From Pithys albifrons albifrons (Eukaryota; Chordata; Aves; Passeriformes; Thamnophilidae): a stretch of 64,000 nt of DNA. The notes under the pieces were generated by a model. It did no database searches, was not told the origin of the DNA, and worked only from the letters and a program-made list of their open reading frames with translations. Position 1 is the first letter of the stretch. The number at the start of each line of letters is the position of its first letter. Shown piece by piece: positions 34,187-46,160 of this stretch. A program made the position numbers and the translations under genes. The stretch spans positions 15,475,001 to 15,539,000 of the forward strand of contig NC_092470.1 in the NCBI RefSeq assembly GCF_047495875.1. The letters are read 5' to 3'.

Positions 34187-37100
34187 GTAGGTACAAAAAT
34201 TGGATATCCTTCTCTCCCATCCTTTCTTCCCTCGTGGAAAACTATTTTTAACATGCAGAAGTTGACTTCTACTCCATGCAGTGCTGTGGTTGTCGTCAGT
34301 GTGGTCTGACACACTAGGGTCCAAGCCCTCTCTGTGAACGATGTCACATTGAGGCTCCTGAAGGCACTTTTCCTGCCATTTGTATTGTGCTAGTGGAAGA
34401 AAATGCAGTGTTGCATGAGAAATGACTGTTTCTCCCATGGTCCCACACAAACAGTTTCTCTTCTATAGCTGTTATTAACGTGTCAGCAGCTTGTAAAATT
34501 ACTGCTGTATTTCATATTGCTGAAGTAGAGGGGTATGTATTTTCATCCTCCTTTGAGGGACAGGACCTGTGTTACATGGTGGTTTTGTCCCTTCCTTTCG
34601 GTCTCTGTGAAAAGAAACCAAAAAAATGAGACAGGCTGAGTCCTTGTATCCTCCTGTGGGTTAATATCCCATTAAAATGCATATGGCTGCTCCTCTGGAC
34701 CAGTATGTGTTTCTCTTGTATGAATTAAAAGGAATACACCAGGCTGTAGTTTGCCTGCTGTTTATTTCCAAGTGGAGGTTTTTTCTCCCCTTGGAAGAGA
34801 TGGCTCCTATTTTAAAGCTCTTCTGTTTCAGCTTACTAATCTCAGTGATTCAGAACAAAATCCTCTGATCCCTCATTGTGTGGGACCATCCCATGGTCAG
34901 GGTTTCTGCATGTTGTGGATGTGGAATTTACTTTTTTTTTAGCAGGCCACAGCAGCACTTTCCCTGTGTGGATCCCCCAGTCCCAAAGGAATGAGCAAAG
35001 TGCAATCACTGAGGCTACAACAAGACACTGGGAAGAACGGGACCAAAAATTCAGCAGTACCATACATTGCTTTGAATAAGTGACCTCATTTATTTTCTTA
35101 TTTTTTTAACACCTTACTCCCCATTAGCTGAAGGGGAAATGGTGCTCCCAGATCAATTTACAGTAAAGCCAATTAGATTTCTGTTGTTTTTGATGAAGTA
35201 GATGCAGTCATAAAAAATACTATGTCAAGGAAACTTACCCAGAGCTCAGATAACTCAAAGGGAAGCTTCTGGGATAACTTGGGTCAGCTCTGGTTCAAGC
35301 CTTGCAAACACGGCATTTTCTTTAGCTGCTGGTGCTGCTCATGGGTTTTGACCTGTCTTCAGCTCTGGCTGATGTGGAGTGTCAGCAGGAAAGTGTGGGA
35401 GGAAGATGGCTGTGGGCTGTTGTTTTCAAAGGAAAAAGTACTTAAGGGGAGAGATTATTCTCTTTTCTTCTTTCCTTTCAAAAGAGAGAAGCCTCCTGAG
35501 ATAGCAGCATCCTGAATTCCTCTAAAACCAGGCTCAGATATGTATGCTTAAGTTGAACAGATTTCTTTTTTTTTTTCATAACAGTAAAGAAGCCATGGTA
35601 AGAATTTAAACTCAAATCTTTATGTTGCTCTGTCACTAAGAGATTCCCATGAAATAAGACAATACATCCTGAAGCAGACCAGCAGTGTAGCTTAGAACAC
35701 ACAGCAAATGAAGAGAAGGTACTTTTCAATATGAGCAAGGGTATTCAAATTGTGCCCTTAACAACCTGAGCTTTGAGAATAGCTTTACTGATTTATTTTC
35801 AAAGCTTTTCAGTTCACCTTTAAGCTTTGACTTAAGAAGACAGTGATAATAGCTGCTTCTTGAACCAAAGGAGAGTATTAAATACAGGAAGTATGAGACC
35901 CGAAGGTGCAATCGTAGCTAATAGATTTCAATAAGACAGAAGCAGCTTTTTTATGCAGCCCTACAGTTTCTGCAGAGAAATACATATATATATATCGATA
36001 TATATAGATATATATATATATCTCAGAAATTTTTTCAACACTTTGCAGTAAGAGGTAAAACATGATTGACTCTCTTTAATATTCACTGTAATAACAAGAA
36101 ACGTGACTGAGTTCTCCCGGTACCCTCCTGCATGTATTATTTCATAGGAGTTCTGCTGTGAGAGGGCAGCATAACAGTGTCTTAATATAAAAGTGGTACT
36201 GCAATTTCTCAGAGAAGAGTGTAAAGCAATGCCACTGGAGCCAAAGCTTTGGAATGGAATTGTCTGGAACGACAAAAGAGTTTCAGGCTTGTAAGATCCT
36301 GGATGCATCCTATCTGGATGGTGTTTACCATACATCCTCGCACAGCCTCTGCTTACCAGGGAAATTCCTTTGATTTTTCCTACAAGCTCATGTTGTTGTT
36401 TGTCTCTTCTTCTAACATGACAAAGCCCCTGAGACAGTTTTTCTCTCTCAGGAGGAGTTTCCAATCTGCAGTGCAACCCCTCAGCTTCCCCCTTGTCTCA
36501 GGGCGTCTTGGCACCAAGGCGCTCCTGTAAGCCTTTTGACCTCTCCTCTGATAAAAACACCATGAAGCACTCACTGGTTGCTAAAAGTTTTCCATATCCA
36601 CATCCATGCCTGCATCCATATGGGAGTATCTTTGGAATTCAGTGAAAACAGGTCCTTCCTCAGGTTTTATGAGGAGCAATTTCCAGGCCAAATGATTGTG
36701 GAAAGCAGGCAAGCCAGCTGAGGCCAGCAGATGGGGATGGTAGCTCTCTCTCAAGCTCAGCCTGTACATCTCCAAAGCTTTGTATCAACATCTCTCAGCA
36801 TAGTAACAAATGGGCTCACACCTCAAAATTATGATCCAAATCTGTTTTTTTCTTACTCCAGAAAGCATGTGTCTCCTCGCTGCCACATCTGGATGTTACC
36901 CCCTGAGGTGCCATCCAGCAGCAGTGGGCACACAGACTGCCAGCAGCAGCACAGCCTCTTGCTTGTCTCTGGAAGAAGCCCAGCTGAATTTTTAAAATCC
37001 AGGTTGAGGGTGTGGTTGTTCACAATTTCAACAAAAAAAGGGAAATGACAAACTGAGAGTTGGGACTGACATTTTTTCCAGAACATAACCAGGTTTTTAG

Positions 37101-38585
37101 ATGTGATGTTTAGAAACTAGTGTTTCTAACAAACAGATTGTCTTGCTTTCATATCATCTGGTATTATTTACTACATTTGCGCTATTAATGACTGGTTAAA
37201 ATGAGAACCAAACGCCCATATAGCCTTTCTTAATTCCTACATTTATGAACATAGAAGGAAGATCAAACAAAATCTGCAGAGCTCTAGTCATCAACAAAAT
37301 AAAATAAAGAGATCTTAGTTACCACAGGGAACAGTGGAGACAACCAATGTATTTGTAGTCTTAGCATAAACGTCATGAATGTCACTACTTTGCTCGTGAC
37401 AAGCTGAAGGAAGGTATCTTTTTTAAGCCTGGAAATCCAGGTTAATGATGAAATTGGATCCAAGATTAAACACTTTCCTGTCTAAAAACTGAAGTTCTTG
37501 TTTCTGCTTTCGCATGTATTTATAGAGTCTCAGGCATCACAGCACCTACGGATGCAGTGATACCATCAGGGGTGTGTTGTGCCTACCTGCTGTTAGATTT
37601 CAATAGATATGTTACTCTTCTTTGCTTGCTGTCTTAACCCACAGCAGTGACTTTATCAGTCAGGGTTTTTTTCAGGGTTTATCTGATTCCAGTCTCCCCC
37701 TTAAATTCAGCAAAAGGAAGAGAAATGGTTACATTGTGTAGAATGTTCATGGTTTCTTCTGAGTGCTGCACTCCTGGTGCACTTGCGCTCCTGGGAAGTG
37801 CAGAGCTGGAACGTGGATGTCCTAATCACCATCAGGGTAATGTGAAATGGAGAGCTGCTGCAGTGTCCCTGTAGGATGGGGAAAAGTAGAGAAGAAAACT
37901 ATTGTCTTTATTAGTTAAATGAGATTGGAGTGATTACTTTGCTTTAAGATTGCAGCTCTGCTGCAAGCTATGATTGAGAAACACTCATTCGTAGTTAGCT
38001 GCAGTGGCTGTGGGAGAATCCTGCTGTGATATTTCATTTAATGGCTCTCTGAAATCTTCCCTTTGTTGCAGATTGCATCTTTGACATCTTTTGGAGGCCA
38101 TTCTTTCTTTCCTTAGAGACCCAGAGAAAACCTTTTCCTGTGTCAGATAAAGGTCCGAAACTGAGTTCTCTGTGTCCCAGCAGATTTCAGGCTCTGAACC
38201 AGAGAGCTGAGACATCCTTCAGGTGAACACCCCAAAGTGCTGAATCCCCAGTATCTAAAGAGAGCGATCTGCAAGGCTGTCCTCCTCTTTCATTTACCCC
38301 TCCACTCAGTCTCATTAGGCAAACAAGAAGTGTAATAAAAGCCACTTAAACTTGAGTAAAATCTTGCTGCGTGTTGATATCAGCAGGAACTCTTCCGTAG
38401 ACCAAGCTTAAAACTCATCCACAGACTTGGTTTAGGTTGATTTAGAAGTTTAAAAATTAGAATCACAGGCTGCAGCTGGGACTATTAACCTTGATAAAGT
38501 GCCCTCTTTCCATTCACTGCAGTCACATCCTCTCTCTTTATCATAAGAATCATAAAAGCATAATTTGTCTCTCTTACTTTGACAG
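34187..38585 (+). other. SLCO3A1: SLCO3A1 last intron (4.4 kb)
   Basis: Bounded by donor GTAGGT and acceptor TGACAG. It carries a TA dinucleotide repeat at 35984-36020. No exon or RNA gene was recognised. The minus-strand frame around 35.9-36.5 kb that reads tyrosine/isoleucine repeats is simply the TA tract translated. Confidence 0.85.
35984..36020. repeat. (TA)n microsatellite with imperfect palindrome
   Basis: Alternating A/T, interrupted once by CG (35996-35997) and once by G (36007). The CG sits at the centre of a 20-bp perfect palindrome. It lies in the last intron and is likely polymorphic in length. Confidence 0.9.
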
Positions 38586-38965
38586 GTTTTATCCCACCTC
38601 CACTGATCTTTGGGGCTGGAATTGACTCCACGTGTCTGTTTTGGAGCACGTTCTGCGGCGAGCAAGGAGCCTGCGCACTGTACGACAACGTGGTCTATAG
38701 ATACCTGTATGTTAGTATTGCTATAGCCCTGAAGTCTTTTGCATTCATCTTATATACAACCACCTGGCAGTGCTTGAGGAAAAACTATAAAAGATACATC
38801 AAGAACCATGAAGGTGGTCTCAGCACTAGTGAGTTTTTTGCCTCTACTCTCACCCTAGACAATCTGGGGCGGGACTCGGTGCCCCAAAATCAACCACATA
38901 GGACAAAATTTATCTATAACCTTGAAGATCATGAGTGGTGTGAAAACATGGAGTCTGTTTTATAG
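38586..38965 (+). CDS. SLCO3A1: SLCO3A1 terminal coding exon: TM11 end, TM12, C-terminal tail, stop
   Basis: After acceptor TGACAG it completes Gly585 and reads FIPPPLIFGAGIDSTCLFWS, a Cys-rich short extracellular loop (TFCGEQGAC), then TM12 (RYLYVSIAIALKSFAFILYT). The cytoplasmic tail follows, ending HEWCENMESVL and TAG at 38963-38965. Eight exons joined this way end at the equivalent of human residue 710, so there is no net indel. The terminal ESVL fits a class I PDZ ligand (S-x-hydrophobic). The tail differs from human at a few sites (SVPQNQPH for PVPANQTH). A consensus donor, CTA|GTGAGT, lies inside the exon at 38828/38829 after residue 665. Confidence 0.97.
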
Positions 38966-40112
38966 TGACTGTGGAGGGGTGAACTATATTAACAATACAA
39001 GGGTCCTTTTTGATAAAAACAATGAGAGAGCACGAATGAAGATACACAACTGCAAAACAGCAACGGCAACACAGGAAACTTTTGTCTTTTTTTCAAAGTC
39101 AGACCCAGCCAGGATTCTGGAGAACAGCATCTTCCAATCGGATCACTTGTGACATCCTGCAGGGTGATGGAGAAAGCAGGGAGCTATTGTGGCTGGGTAT
39201 CAGCCCCTCTGATGACAGTATGAGCTCCCAAGGAGGGCATTTGCAGAGGTTCATCAGAGAGCTCGGCACATGGACAGGCTTGGGCATGAGGCGTAGAGAA
39301 AGTGAGGTGATCGTGGCAATAGGTGTTTGCAGTTGCAAACGGGATCCTGGGGGTGTGTGGAGCCTCAGAGCGTGGGCTGGAGGGTTGGCCAGTCTTGGTG
39401 CTGCTGCTCAGACCTGCTGTGCTCTGCAGTGGCAAAGAAGGAGCGGTGCTGGAGTCATTCCACCAGTCACACTCTGTCACCAGCCACGAGTCCATGATAA
39501 ATACCTTGAAAGCTGCTGGAAACCTTCCCAGTGGCGAGCAATGCTGTCAGGGGTATCCAAGTCCTTCCAGCCCAGGCTTATTCACAGATTGCAGCTCTGT
39601 GGCTGTCTGTGAATAGCTGTGCTCAGAACTCAAACCCAGTAGAGTTCAAGACATTTGCTCACACTTGCCAAACGTGCTGTCATTTTTAAAGGGGGATGAG
39701 TTCCAAATACTTATCTGTGTAGTCCTCTAATAAGATGTTTTCTAAAATTGTTTTCAAATCTGTGTTAACCCTTAAATCGCTGACACTTTTCCATAGGGAG
39801 GATTTATTTATGCTAGTTTGGGGAAGGATCCTGTTTAATTCACCCAAACTTAATACGACTCAAGGGGTTTGTTTAATCCTCTGCGTTTTTTATCCATACG
39901 CCTTCATTCTAATATGCTACCAAGCCAATGAAGACACATAATATGTTTTTAAAAAAGTGAACGAATGCACTGTGTCTCTATGAAAACAATTGTCAGTTGG
40001 AGAATTATAGATAATATGATGATTTACATAATATAGTTTTTTCATATTCTATGTGACTCAGTGAATACATATATATGTGGAGAGGCTGTTTATATTCTCT
40101 CCAGTTTTTAAA

Positions 40113-40129
40113 GATATATATATATATAA
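40113..40129. repeat. Short (TA)n tract
   Basis: About eight TA units in the presumed 3' UTR. Confidence 0.8.
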
Positions 40130-40172
40130 TTTGCAATCTAGAAATTGCGTGGTGGAGGTTTTCTTTAAAGTA

Positions 40173-40219
40173 AGTGTGCGTGTGTGCGCATGTGTTGTAT
40201 GGGTGTGTGTGTATGTGTA
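40173..40219. repeat. Interrupted (GT)n microsatellite
   Basis: GTGTGCGTGTGTGCGC followed by further GT units with TA interruptions, in the presumed 3' UTR. It is transcribed as a UG-rich stretch. Confidence 0.85.
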
Positions 40220-40681
40220 CAAGATGAGAGGAATACTGACCTTAATCCTTCAACCCTCACAATTGCTATTTTATTTCTAACCCAAGAAACTCCGCTGACT
40301 TCAGTGGAAGCCATGTGAAGGAGATGAGATAATCTCCTCTCCTGCTTGCCACACTTTGCCCTTAGATGTGGAAATTGTGTTCCTCTGGAAGACCGGGTTA
40401 TGGGAGCAGAGGCTGGCCAGCATTGAGCATCCATGCAGGGGCACATTTGGCTTTGCTCTTGCAATGCAATCTTCCTTAAGCCTGCAAAAATCATGAGGGA
40501 GCTTTCATCTGATTAGAGGAAGAGTGGGGGTCAGACTTATTTTGTGTCCATTTTTTTGTTTTCCAAAATACTCCTGCTGGGAAGCAATACAAATTGGAGG
40601 TGTTTTGATGAATTTTTCCCCAGGAACTAGACCCATTTTCAATGAACTAAATGTCAGAAGGGTTTTAAGGGTTAGCATCAT

Positions 40682-40687
40682 AATAAA
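40682..40687 (+). terminator. Candidate poly(A) signal AATAAA (proximal)
   Basis: AATAAA followed within 25-50 bases by a T/G-rich stretch (GAAGCTGTTGTGAACTTGAC). That is a reasonable cleavage context about 1.7 kb after the stop codon. Confidence 0.45.
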
Positions 40688-41047
40688 AGCCTCCTTTTTT
40701 ATTTGAATTTTGAAGCTGTTGTGAACTTGACGATGTTTAGAGCAGTAACCTGGCATGTTGAGTCAAATGGTGGATGTCACTTCCATGCAGCTGGCAGAGG
40801 GGCTGATCTTCTCCAGGTCTTTGTCCATTGCTGGCAGTGGACACCCCAGAGTTGGCACAATTGCAAAGGGTTGATAACTTGCCACTCATGTTCAACACCT
40901 TTTTAGCAGACTTTACTTTTAATCTAGTCATTGCAAAATGGGTGTGGGATATCAAACTACTTCCACTTGACTGACCATGTGTCTTTGTAATTTATGCACA
41001 GGATTATATGTTCAGCGATAATAAGGACAGAAAAAAAGGGGGTATCC

Positions 41048-41053
41048 AATAAA
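41048..41053 (+). terminator. Candidate poly(A) signal AATAAA
   Basis: AATAAA about 2.1 kb after the stop codon. The downstream GT-rich element is weak. Confidence 0.35.
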
Positions 41054-41075
41054 CTCCACTGTGCCAAATATTCAA

Positions 41076-44000
41076 CAAATATTGTAACTGCAGATATCTG
41101 ATTCCTGGGTTTCAGCCATGTTAAGAATCACTTGATTGATGAAGGAGTTTAAGGGAAAAAAAGGGTTATTAAGCTATGCAGTGCCATTGTTACGCTGGGT
41201 GGTAAATGATGCTTTTTAGACCATTAGATTGGTTTAGTATATCCTGTCTGCTAAAACAGAGAGACTGCATCCATAAAACAATGAATTTACAAAAGTCACA
41301 GGGTGCATAACTGTCTCATAGAATATATATAATTGTCAAGTATAAGCCTTTGAAATCATTCTGTACAGTTCTCTTCATTCTGCAGATTTATTACTTAGAC
41401 TGCTGTCTTTTCAAATGTTAGCTCATAATTTTATACTATACACACACATTCAGACTCGAACACAAATGTCGCAGAATAGAACCTTTCTAAAAGCCTGGTT
41501 GCTTAAAATTCCATTACCCCTTTCACAATTTCATGATTTTCCCCTCTGAAAGTCCAGGGTGAAGGAGAATACCATGCTGACATGATGCAAAACAAACTCC
41601 CAGTTTTCACAAGCTGTGTTTTGTTGGTACAGTCAAAAGTCCCCCTTGACTGGAGTTACAGAAACAGGATTCCAGGGCACAAAATGTTTTCATTTTTATT
41701 TTTGTTTCTTTTTTTCATTTAATCTCTTCTCTTAGTGTATATGGGAGACAGTGTTGAATGGGGTTACTTATATTATTTTAAGCTGTAAGTTGAAATTCCT
41801 GCATGATTGTTATTTTATTTCTTTTGATAATGCAACTTTTGAAAAGCTTTCTCCCTGTCCCACTTTTTCGAAGGTTGTATCCAATGCCTGCATCATGAAG
41901 GGCTTTGCTGTCAGTGCTTTCATACAGATTTAAGAACAGAGCTTTAGTTTAAAGAAAATACACAGACCAAAACCTTCATCCATCCCAGCGGGCATTTGGG
42001 GGTTTTTCTGATTTCAAAACCACAAGCTGGTTTTGCCTGCAACCCAATTTTTGTTATAGAATAACAAATGAAGAGTGTGAGACATCCTCCTGCTTCCAAA
42101 ACTGCAGTATGAGCCTCTGCCTGTCAGCACTTCGCTTCCATCCCTCAACTGCCTTAACCATGCAGGAAACTTAAGAGCAAGGATGGAGTTGGAATGGAAT
42201 GGTGGTATTTTTTCCCCATATTCAGGCACATTGAAATTCAGGGGTTTGTTGAGACCTCAATCTCAGCAGAAATGTTACTTTGACAGTTCCAAGAACCGTG
42301 TTCCCTGTATGGCCATCTGCTAAGGAATGGGATGTTTGGAAAAATAAACTACTTGAGATTTAGCAGTCTCTCTGGGATTGCCCAGTGGCCTTGCATGACT
42401 TCAGGTTGGGGTTTCCTTTCCCTTGCACAGATCCCACCTTGGCATAGTCCTGGTGGAATCAGAAGGGGACCCCAATCTAAAATTGGTGCAGATGACACTA
42501 GAAGGGGTTTATTTACTTCCTTGCTAAAAAGGAAGTGCATTTACAGAACCTTATTTTTATACATATAGAAATCATTCATTTTTCTGACTTTGCCCAGCAC
42601 ATCTTGGATATAGAGTGGGCCCGAAAAGGCCATCACTTGAATTATCACTTGAACATCACAAACCTTCCATTCCTTGGGAAGTCAGCCTACAGGGACCTCC
42701 ATACCCCTGCAAGATGCACTGAACTCCTCAGTGCTGCTACTGTTAATCTTGATTGGGTATCATATTGCTCAGAAGGTGAGAAGGAAAAGATGCAGAGAGG
42801 AATTAGCTTCCATTAGCTGAGTTAGCTATACTTCAAAATTGAACTGATGGTCTGCAGACACTTGGAAAGTGATTGGAGTATTTCCAAATAGCTGAGATGA
42901 ATTGACTTCTTTTTCCTTGGGAAAAAAAAATGAAAATTAAGGGAAAGGAAGAGATTTGGAATCCCGCCTATCCCCATTAGAGTTTTATGTTCATCACATT
43001 GCTGTTGGGGGCAATGTACTTAAGGTTGACCTTTGTGTCTCAGACAGACACATGTTTTTTCTCAGTAAATGAGGTTCTGAGACACAGAAAGGCAGCAACC
43101 AGCAGTTTCACTCCACAGCCAACCCAACACACCCTGAAGGCTACCAGCACTAAAGTTTTAACCTCAAAGCCAGCCATGGCTGTTGCTGCCATGTGAGTTT
43201 GTCATAATTTGGCGTGTTGGGCTTGGTATTTTCTTAAGATTTGGACTTTCTTGGTATGATGTTCATTTTATTCTTGGCAGGTAATGGGGGGAATTGTCAG
43301 TATAAAACACACATGCAAATTCTTCACTGTACTGGCGTGATAACAGCTTTGTTTCTTTATTCACAAGGGTTTCCAGACTTATTCCCGCTCTGCCTGTAGA
43401 CACAGCCATGCTCATCTATCCCCCTAATTCTGTGTGAACTGTGTTTGCAAACGGAAGCAGGTTTGTTGATGTTCTCTCTCTAGATCTGATGAATACATGA
43501 ACAGACTTTTTGTGCATAGGGCAGAGCACCCCTGTATATAAGCAATAATACTGACCTGCTCCCATCTGCCTTAGGAGTTCTGGCTTTTCTTACCTAAATC
43601 TGAATGCACCTCTCCCAACATCCCATGCTGCTGCTGTGACTCACCTGTTTTGTTGGAAGCAACTCCAGTAGATAGCCAGCCAAAATGCAAGTGGTGGGAA
43701 CACAGGCAGCAGTTAATTAATATGGACAATGATATTGATGGGAGCCTTTGGTGTGAGCCAGGCTCAGTCACAATTATCTGATGATTGAGATAAATCTGAG
43801 GAGGAAGGGACATTGTAACTGAGTCCTTTAGTGTCCCTGAAAGGCTTATCCACCCTTCTGTGCTCCTGGCTAGCCCTGCCTCCTGCAAACCCATGGTTTG
43901 CGGACAGTTCTTCCAAACTGACAACCAGCTTCTTTTCTCCAGCCATAGTTCTTCCTTCACCCCTGATGACAAAGCACAGCTCAGCTACACCAAGTCAATA

Positions 44001-45488
44001 CAAGGTATTCAGAGTTACTGAATGGCATTTATATTTGCCTGGGATGCCAGCAGGTCTCACATATGCTCAAAATATTATAGTTTGTTCTGCTTATATACAC
44101 TAAATCTATTTCTTCTAGGCTGCAAATTATGTTTTCTATCATTCCATTGACATTTCTAGCCAACCTGAGTCTTAATACAATTGCTTTGCTGAAAAAATGG
44201 CCTTTCAGCAGTGCTTAGACATGAGGTACTTCTGTATTAACTAGTGATGCCAAGTAAAAGCTTTGACCATTGTCTGTTCCCTGAATGCAGCAGAGCAGGA
44301 GGAAGCTCTGCCTGCTCAGAAGCAATACTGGTGTTTTCTGTGGCAGAGTATGAACATGGGCAGCTTTTCTTTCAGCTTCAGTCGTACCACAGCTGGAGCA
44401 TCCCTTGGTCCCAAAAGGACACAGGGAATTTGGAACAAGCCATGTGGACAGAAGAATCCATTTATATGTCTGCAAGAGCAGGATTGTAGGATGTTTGTAG
44501 TGTTCATGCTGTTTTGCTTATCAAAACCTTGCTTCAGTCTCTGTTTGTTTGATGGAGTGAGCCCAGGGATAGGATCTTTGGGATACAATGAGTTTGGGAT
44601 GTTTCCCCCACTTTATTCAGATTAAGTGTAGCAGAGAAGGGTGTCCCACCCTAGAAAGAAAAACATTAGCCATATCCTGACAGTTTGTAGATCTGGGCTT
44701 GTTCTGCTCACAGTTGGTGTCTGCAAATGGCAGAAAGCAATAAGGAACTTGCCAGCTCCAACTCAGAAAATAATGTACAGCAACTTCATAAATGAATTTT
44801 CCCTTTTATTTCTTTCTTGTGAATTGCTGAGAAAACCAAGAAAATGCTTCCCAGTGTATTTGCAAGGTCATTTCTGCATATCGTCTGTGGTCTGGAGGAG
44901 TGAAAAAGCTTTCTTGTAATTCATACTCATTGGTTTGTTCTGGCTGGACACAGAAATCACATGGGATATTTCTGCTCCCTGAGTTGCCTAGTGTGGAATT
45001 TTCTCATCAATACACATATTTAGTCCAAAAGTATGTGATTAGGAATTGAGTAAGAGGATCCTTACTCAGTGCCAGTGGGCAGAGCACCACTGGACACACA
45101 TTTGCTCCAGTATAGCCAAAGTCCTGGCTGCCAACTCACAATCCACTTTCCAGGAATATTCTCTCACAGATGCTTGAAATTCTCAGCCTTTCCTAGTGTT
45201 CCTAGCAGTTAGCACATTCATTTGAGTAATTACTGAGAGCAAACACTAGAAGGGTATGAACCCAGACGAAACCAAATTGGTATTAAGGTGAAGCAGGTGG
45301 TGTAAATTTTATTTGCGATGTTTGCACAGCGCTTGGATCGGAAGTGAAAACCTCTCGGGAATCAAGAGAGTTGTATATGGCCTAATATCTTTGTTCTTCC
45401 CAACTGAATTGCCCGTTGGTGGGACAGCAAAAGGCATCTTGCCCTGCCACATATATCTTGGCCCTTGAAACCCCCTTTTTTCTTGCAG
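41076..45488. other. Downstream non-coding region
   Basis: No gene, repeat or RNA recognised. It may be part of a long 3' UTR or an intron if the candidate terminal exon at 45489 belongs to SLCO3A1. Confidence 0.6.
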
Positions 45489-46160
45489 TACGGCGCCGCA
45501 CAAATACGAGTGCATTTATCCCTCAGTGCAAACTGCATTCAGTGCTGTGTTTTTGGTGCCTCACAACTCTTAACTGTGAACTTGAAGGGAAGAAACAACC
45601 CCTGTTCTTCATCCACGACGCTTCCTGCCTGATCACAGGAGGATGATGATCCCTCTTGAACACACAGCTGTTCCCCTAAAGTCCTCCCAAACAGTGCCCT
45701 GTGATAGCAGGTGGCCTGTTCGCTGTGCTCAAGGGTCTGTAACTTGTCTGCAGCCCCATGTTGCCTTCATGATGTTTTTGGTGCAAAGCACAGTGAGGAG
45801 GCTGTGCACAACTGCCCCTGACAGATGCTAAGGGCTGCCAGTGGTCTGGTTCTGCCAGGGTTTGGGAGTCTCTATGTTAGCACATGAGAGCAGCCTCCCT
45901 CATGTACTTTTGGGAAGAAGCTGTCTCAGAGCAGGTTCAGTGGAAAGCTGGAGCAGCACTGGGACCGCACAACAGGGAGCTCTCAATTCTCTTCAGTACC
46001 ACATCTGCAGGGAGGAGGGGTGGGGGTGGAGCAGGGGAAGAGCTGTGACCTTTTAAAACCCATAGTGCCTACCACTGCAAATGGAACGCTGTATTGTATT
46101 ATATTATACGTGACTACCATGTAAATAAAGTACAATAAATGTGGTATTCGTTAGGATTTT
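45489..46160 (+). other. Candidate alternative terminal exon (SLCO3A1 or ncRNA)
   Basis: A strong acceptor (pyrimidine-rich CCCCCTTTTTTCTTGCAG) ends at 45488. About 635 bases later comes a tandem poly(A) signal with an upstream TGTA element. If the internal donor at 38828 of the last SLCO3A1 exon were joined here, the frame would continue IRRRTNTSAFIPQ for about 52 codons to a TGA ending at about 45646. All three frames are open for at least 26 codons, so coding is not established. The exon could equally end a non-coding transcript. I do not recognise the predicted tail. Confidence 0.35.
46124..46139 (+). terminator. Tandem poly(A) signals AATAAA x2 with upstream TGTA
   Basis: AATAAA at 46124-46129 and again at 46134-46139, preceded by TGTA at 46120 (a CFI-type upstream element) and followed by GT-rich sequence (GTGGTATTCGTTAGG). 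This is the best poly(A) context in the window. It indicates that a + strand transcript ends near 46.15 kb, but which one is unknown. Confidence 0.6.

Larger units (their letters stand above)
38966..41075 (+). other. SLCO3A1: Probable SLCO3A1 3' UTR
   Basis: Non-coding sequence after the stop, with candidate poly(A) signals at 40682 and 41048 that would give a UTR of about 1.7 or 2.1 kb. The 5' third is GC-richer and holds a 176-codon chance frame (39082-39612). The 3' part is AU-rich with TA and GT microsatellites. The real end cannot be fixed from sequence alone, and a longer UTR reaching the strong poly(A) site at 46.1 kb is possible. Confidence 0.5.

Noticed and set aside
35878..36063. 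Minus-strand frame with Tyr-Ile repeats
   Set aside because: It is a translation of the TA microsatellite.
39082..39612. Open frame of 176 codons just after the SLCO3A1 stop
   Set aside because: Lies in the presumed 3' UTR in a different frame from the coding exon, with no homology I recognise. It could be tested with phyloCSF but looks accidental.
39851..39862. TAATACGACTCA, identical to the first 12 bases of the T7 phage promoter
   Set aside because: The match stops there (CAAGGGG follows instead of CTATAGGG) and the context is vertebrate 3' UTR. A chance match rather than vector sequence.
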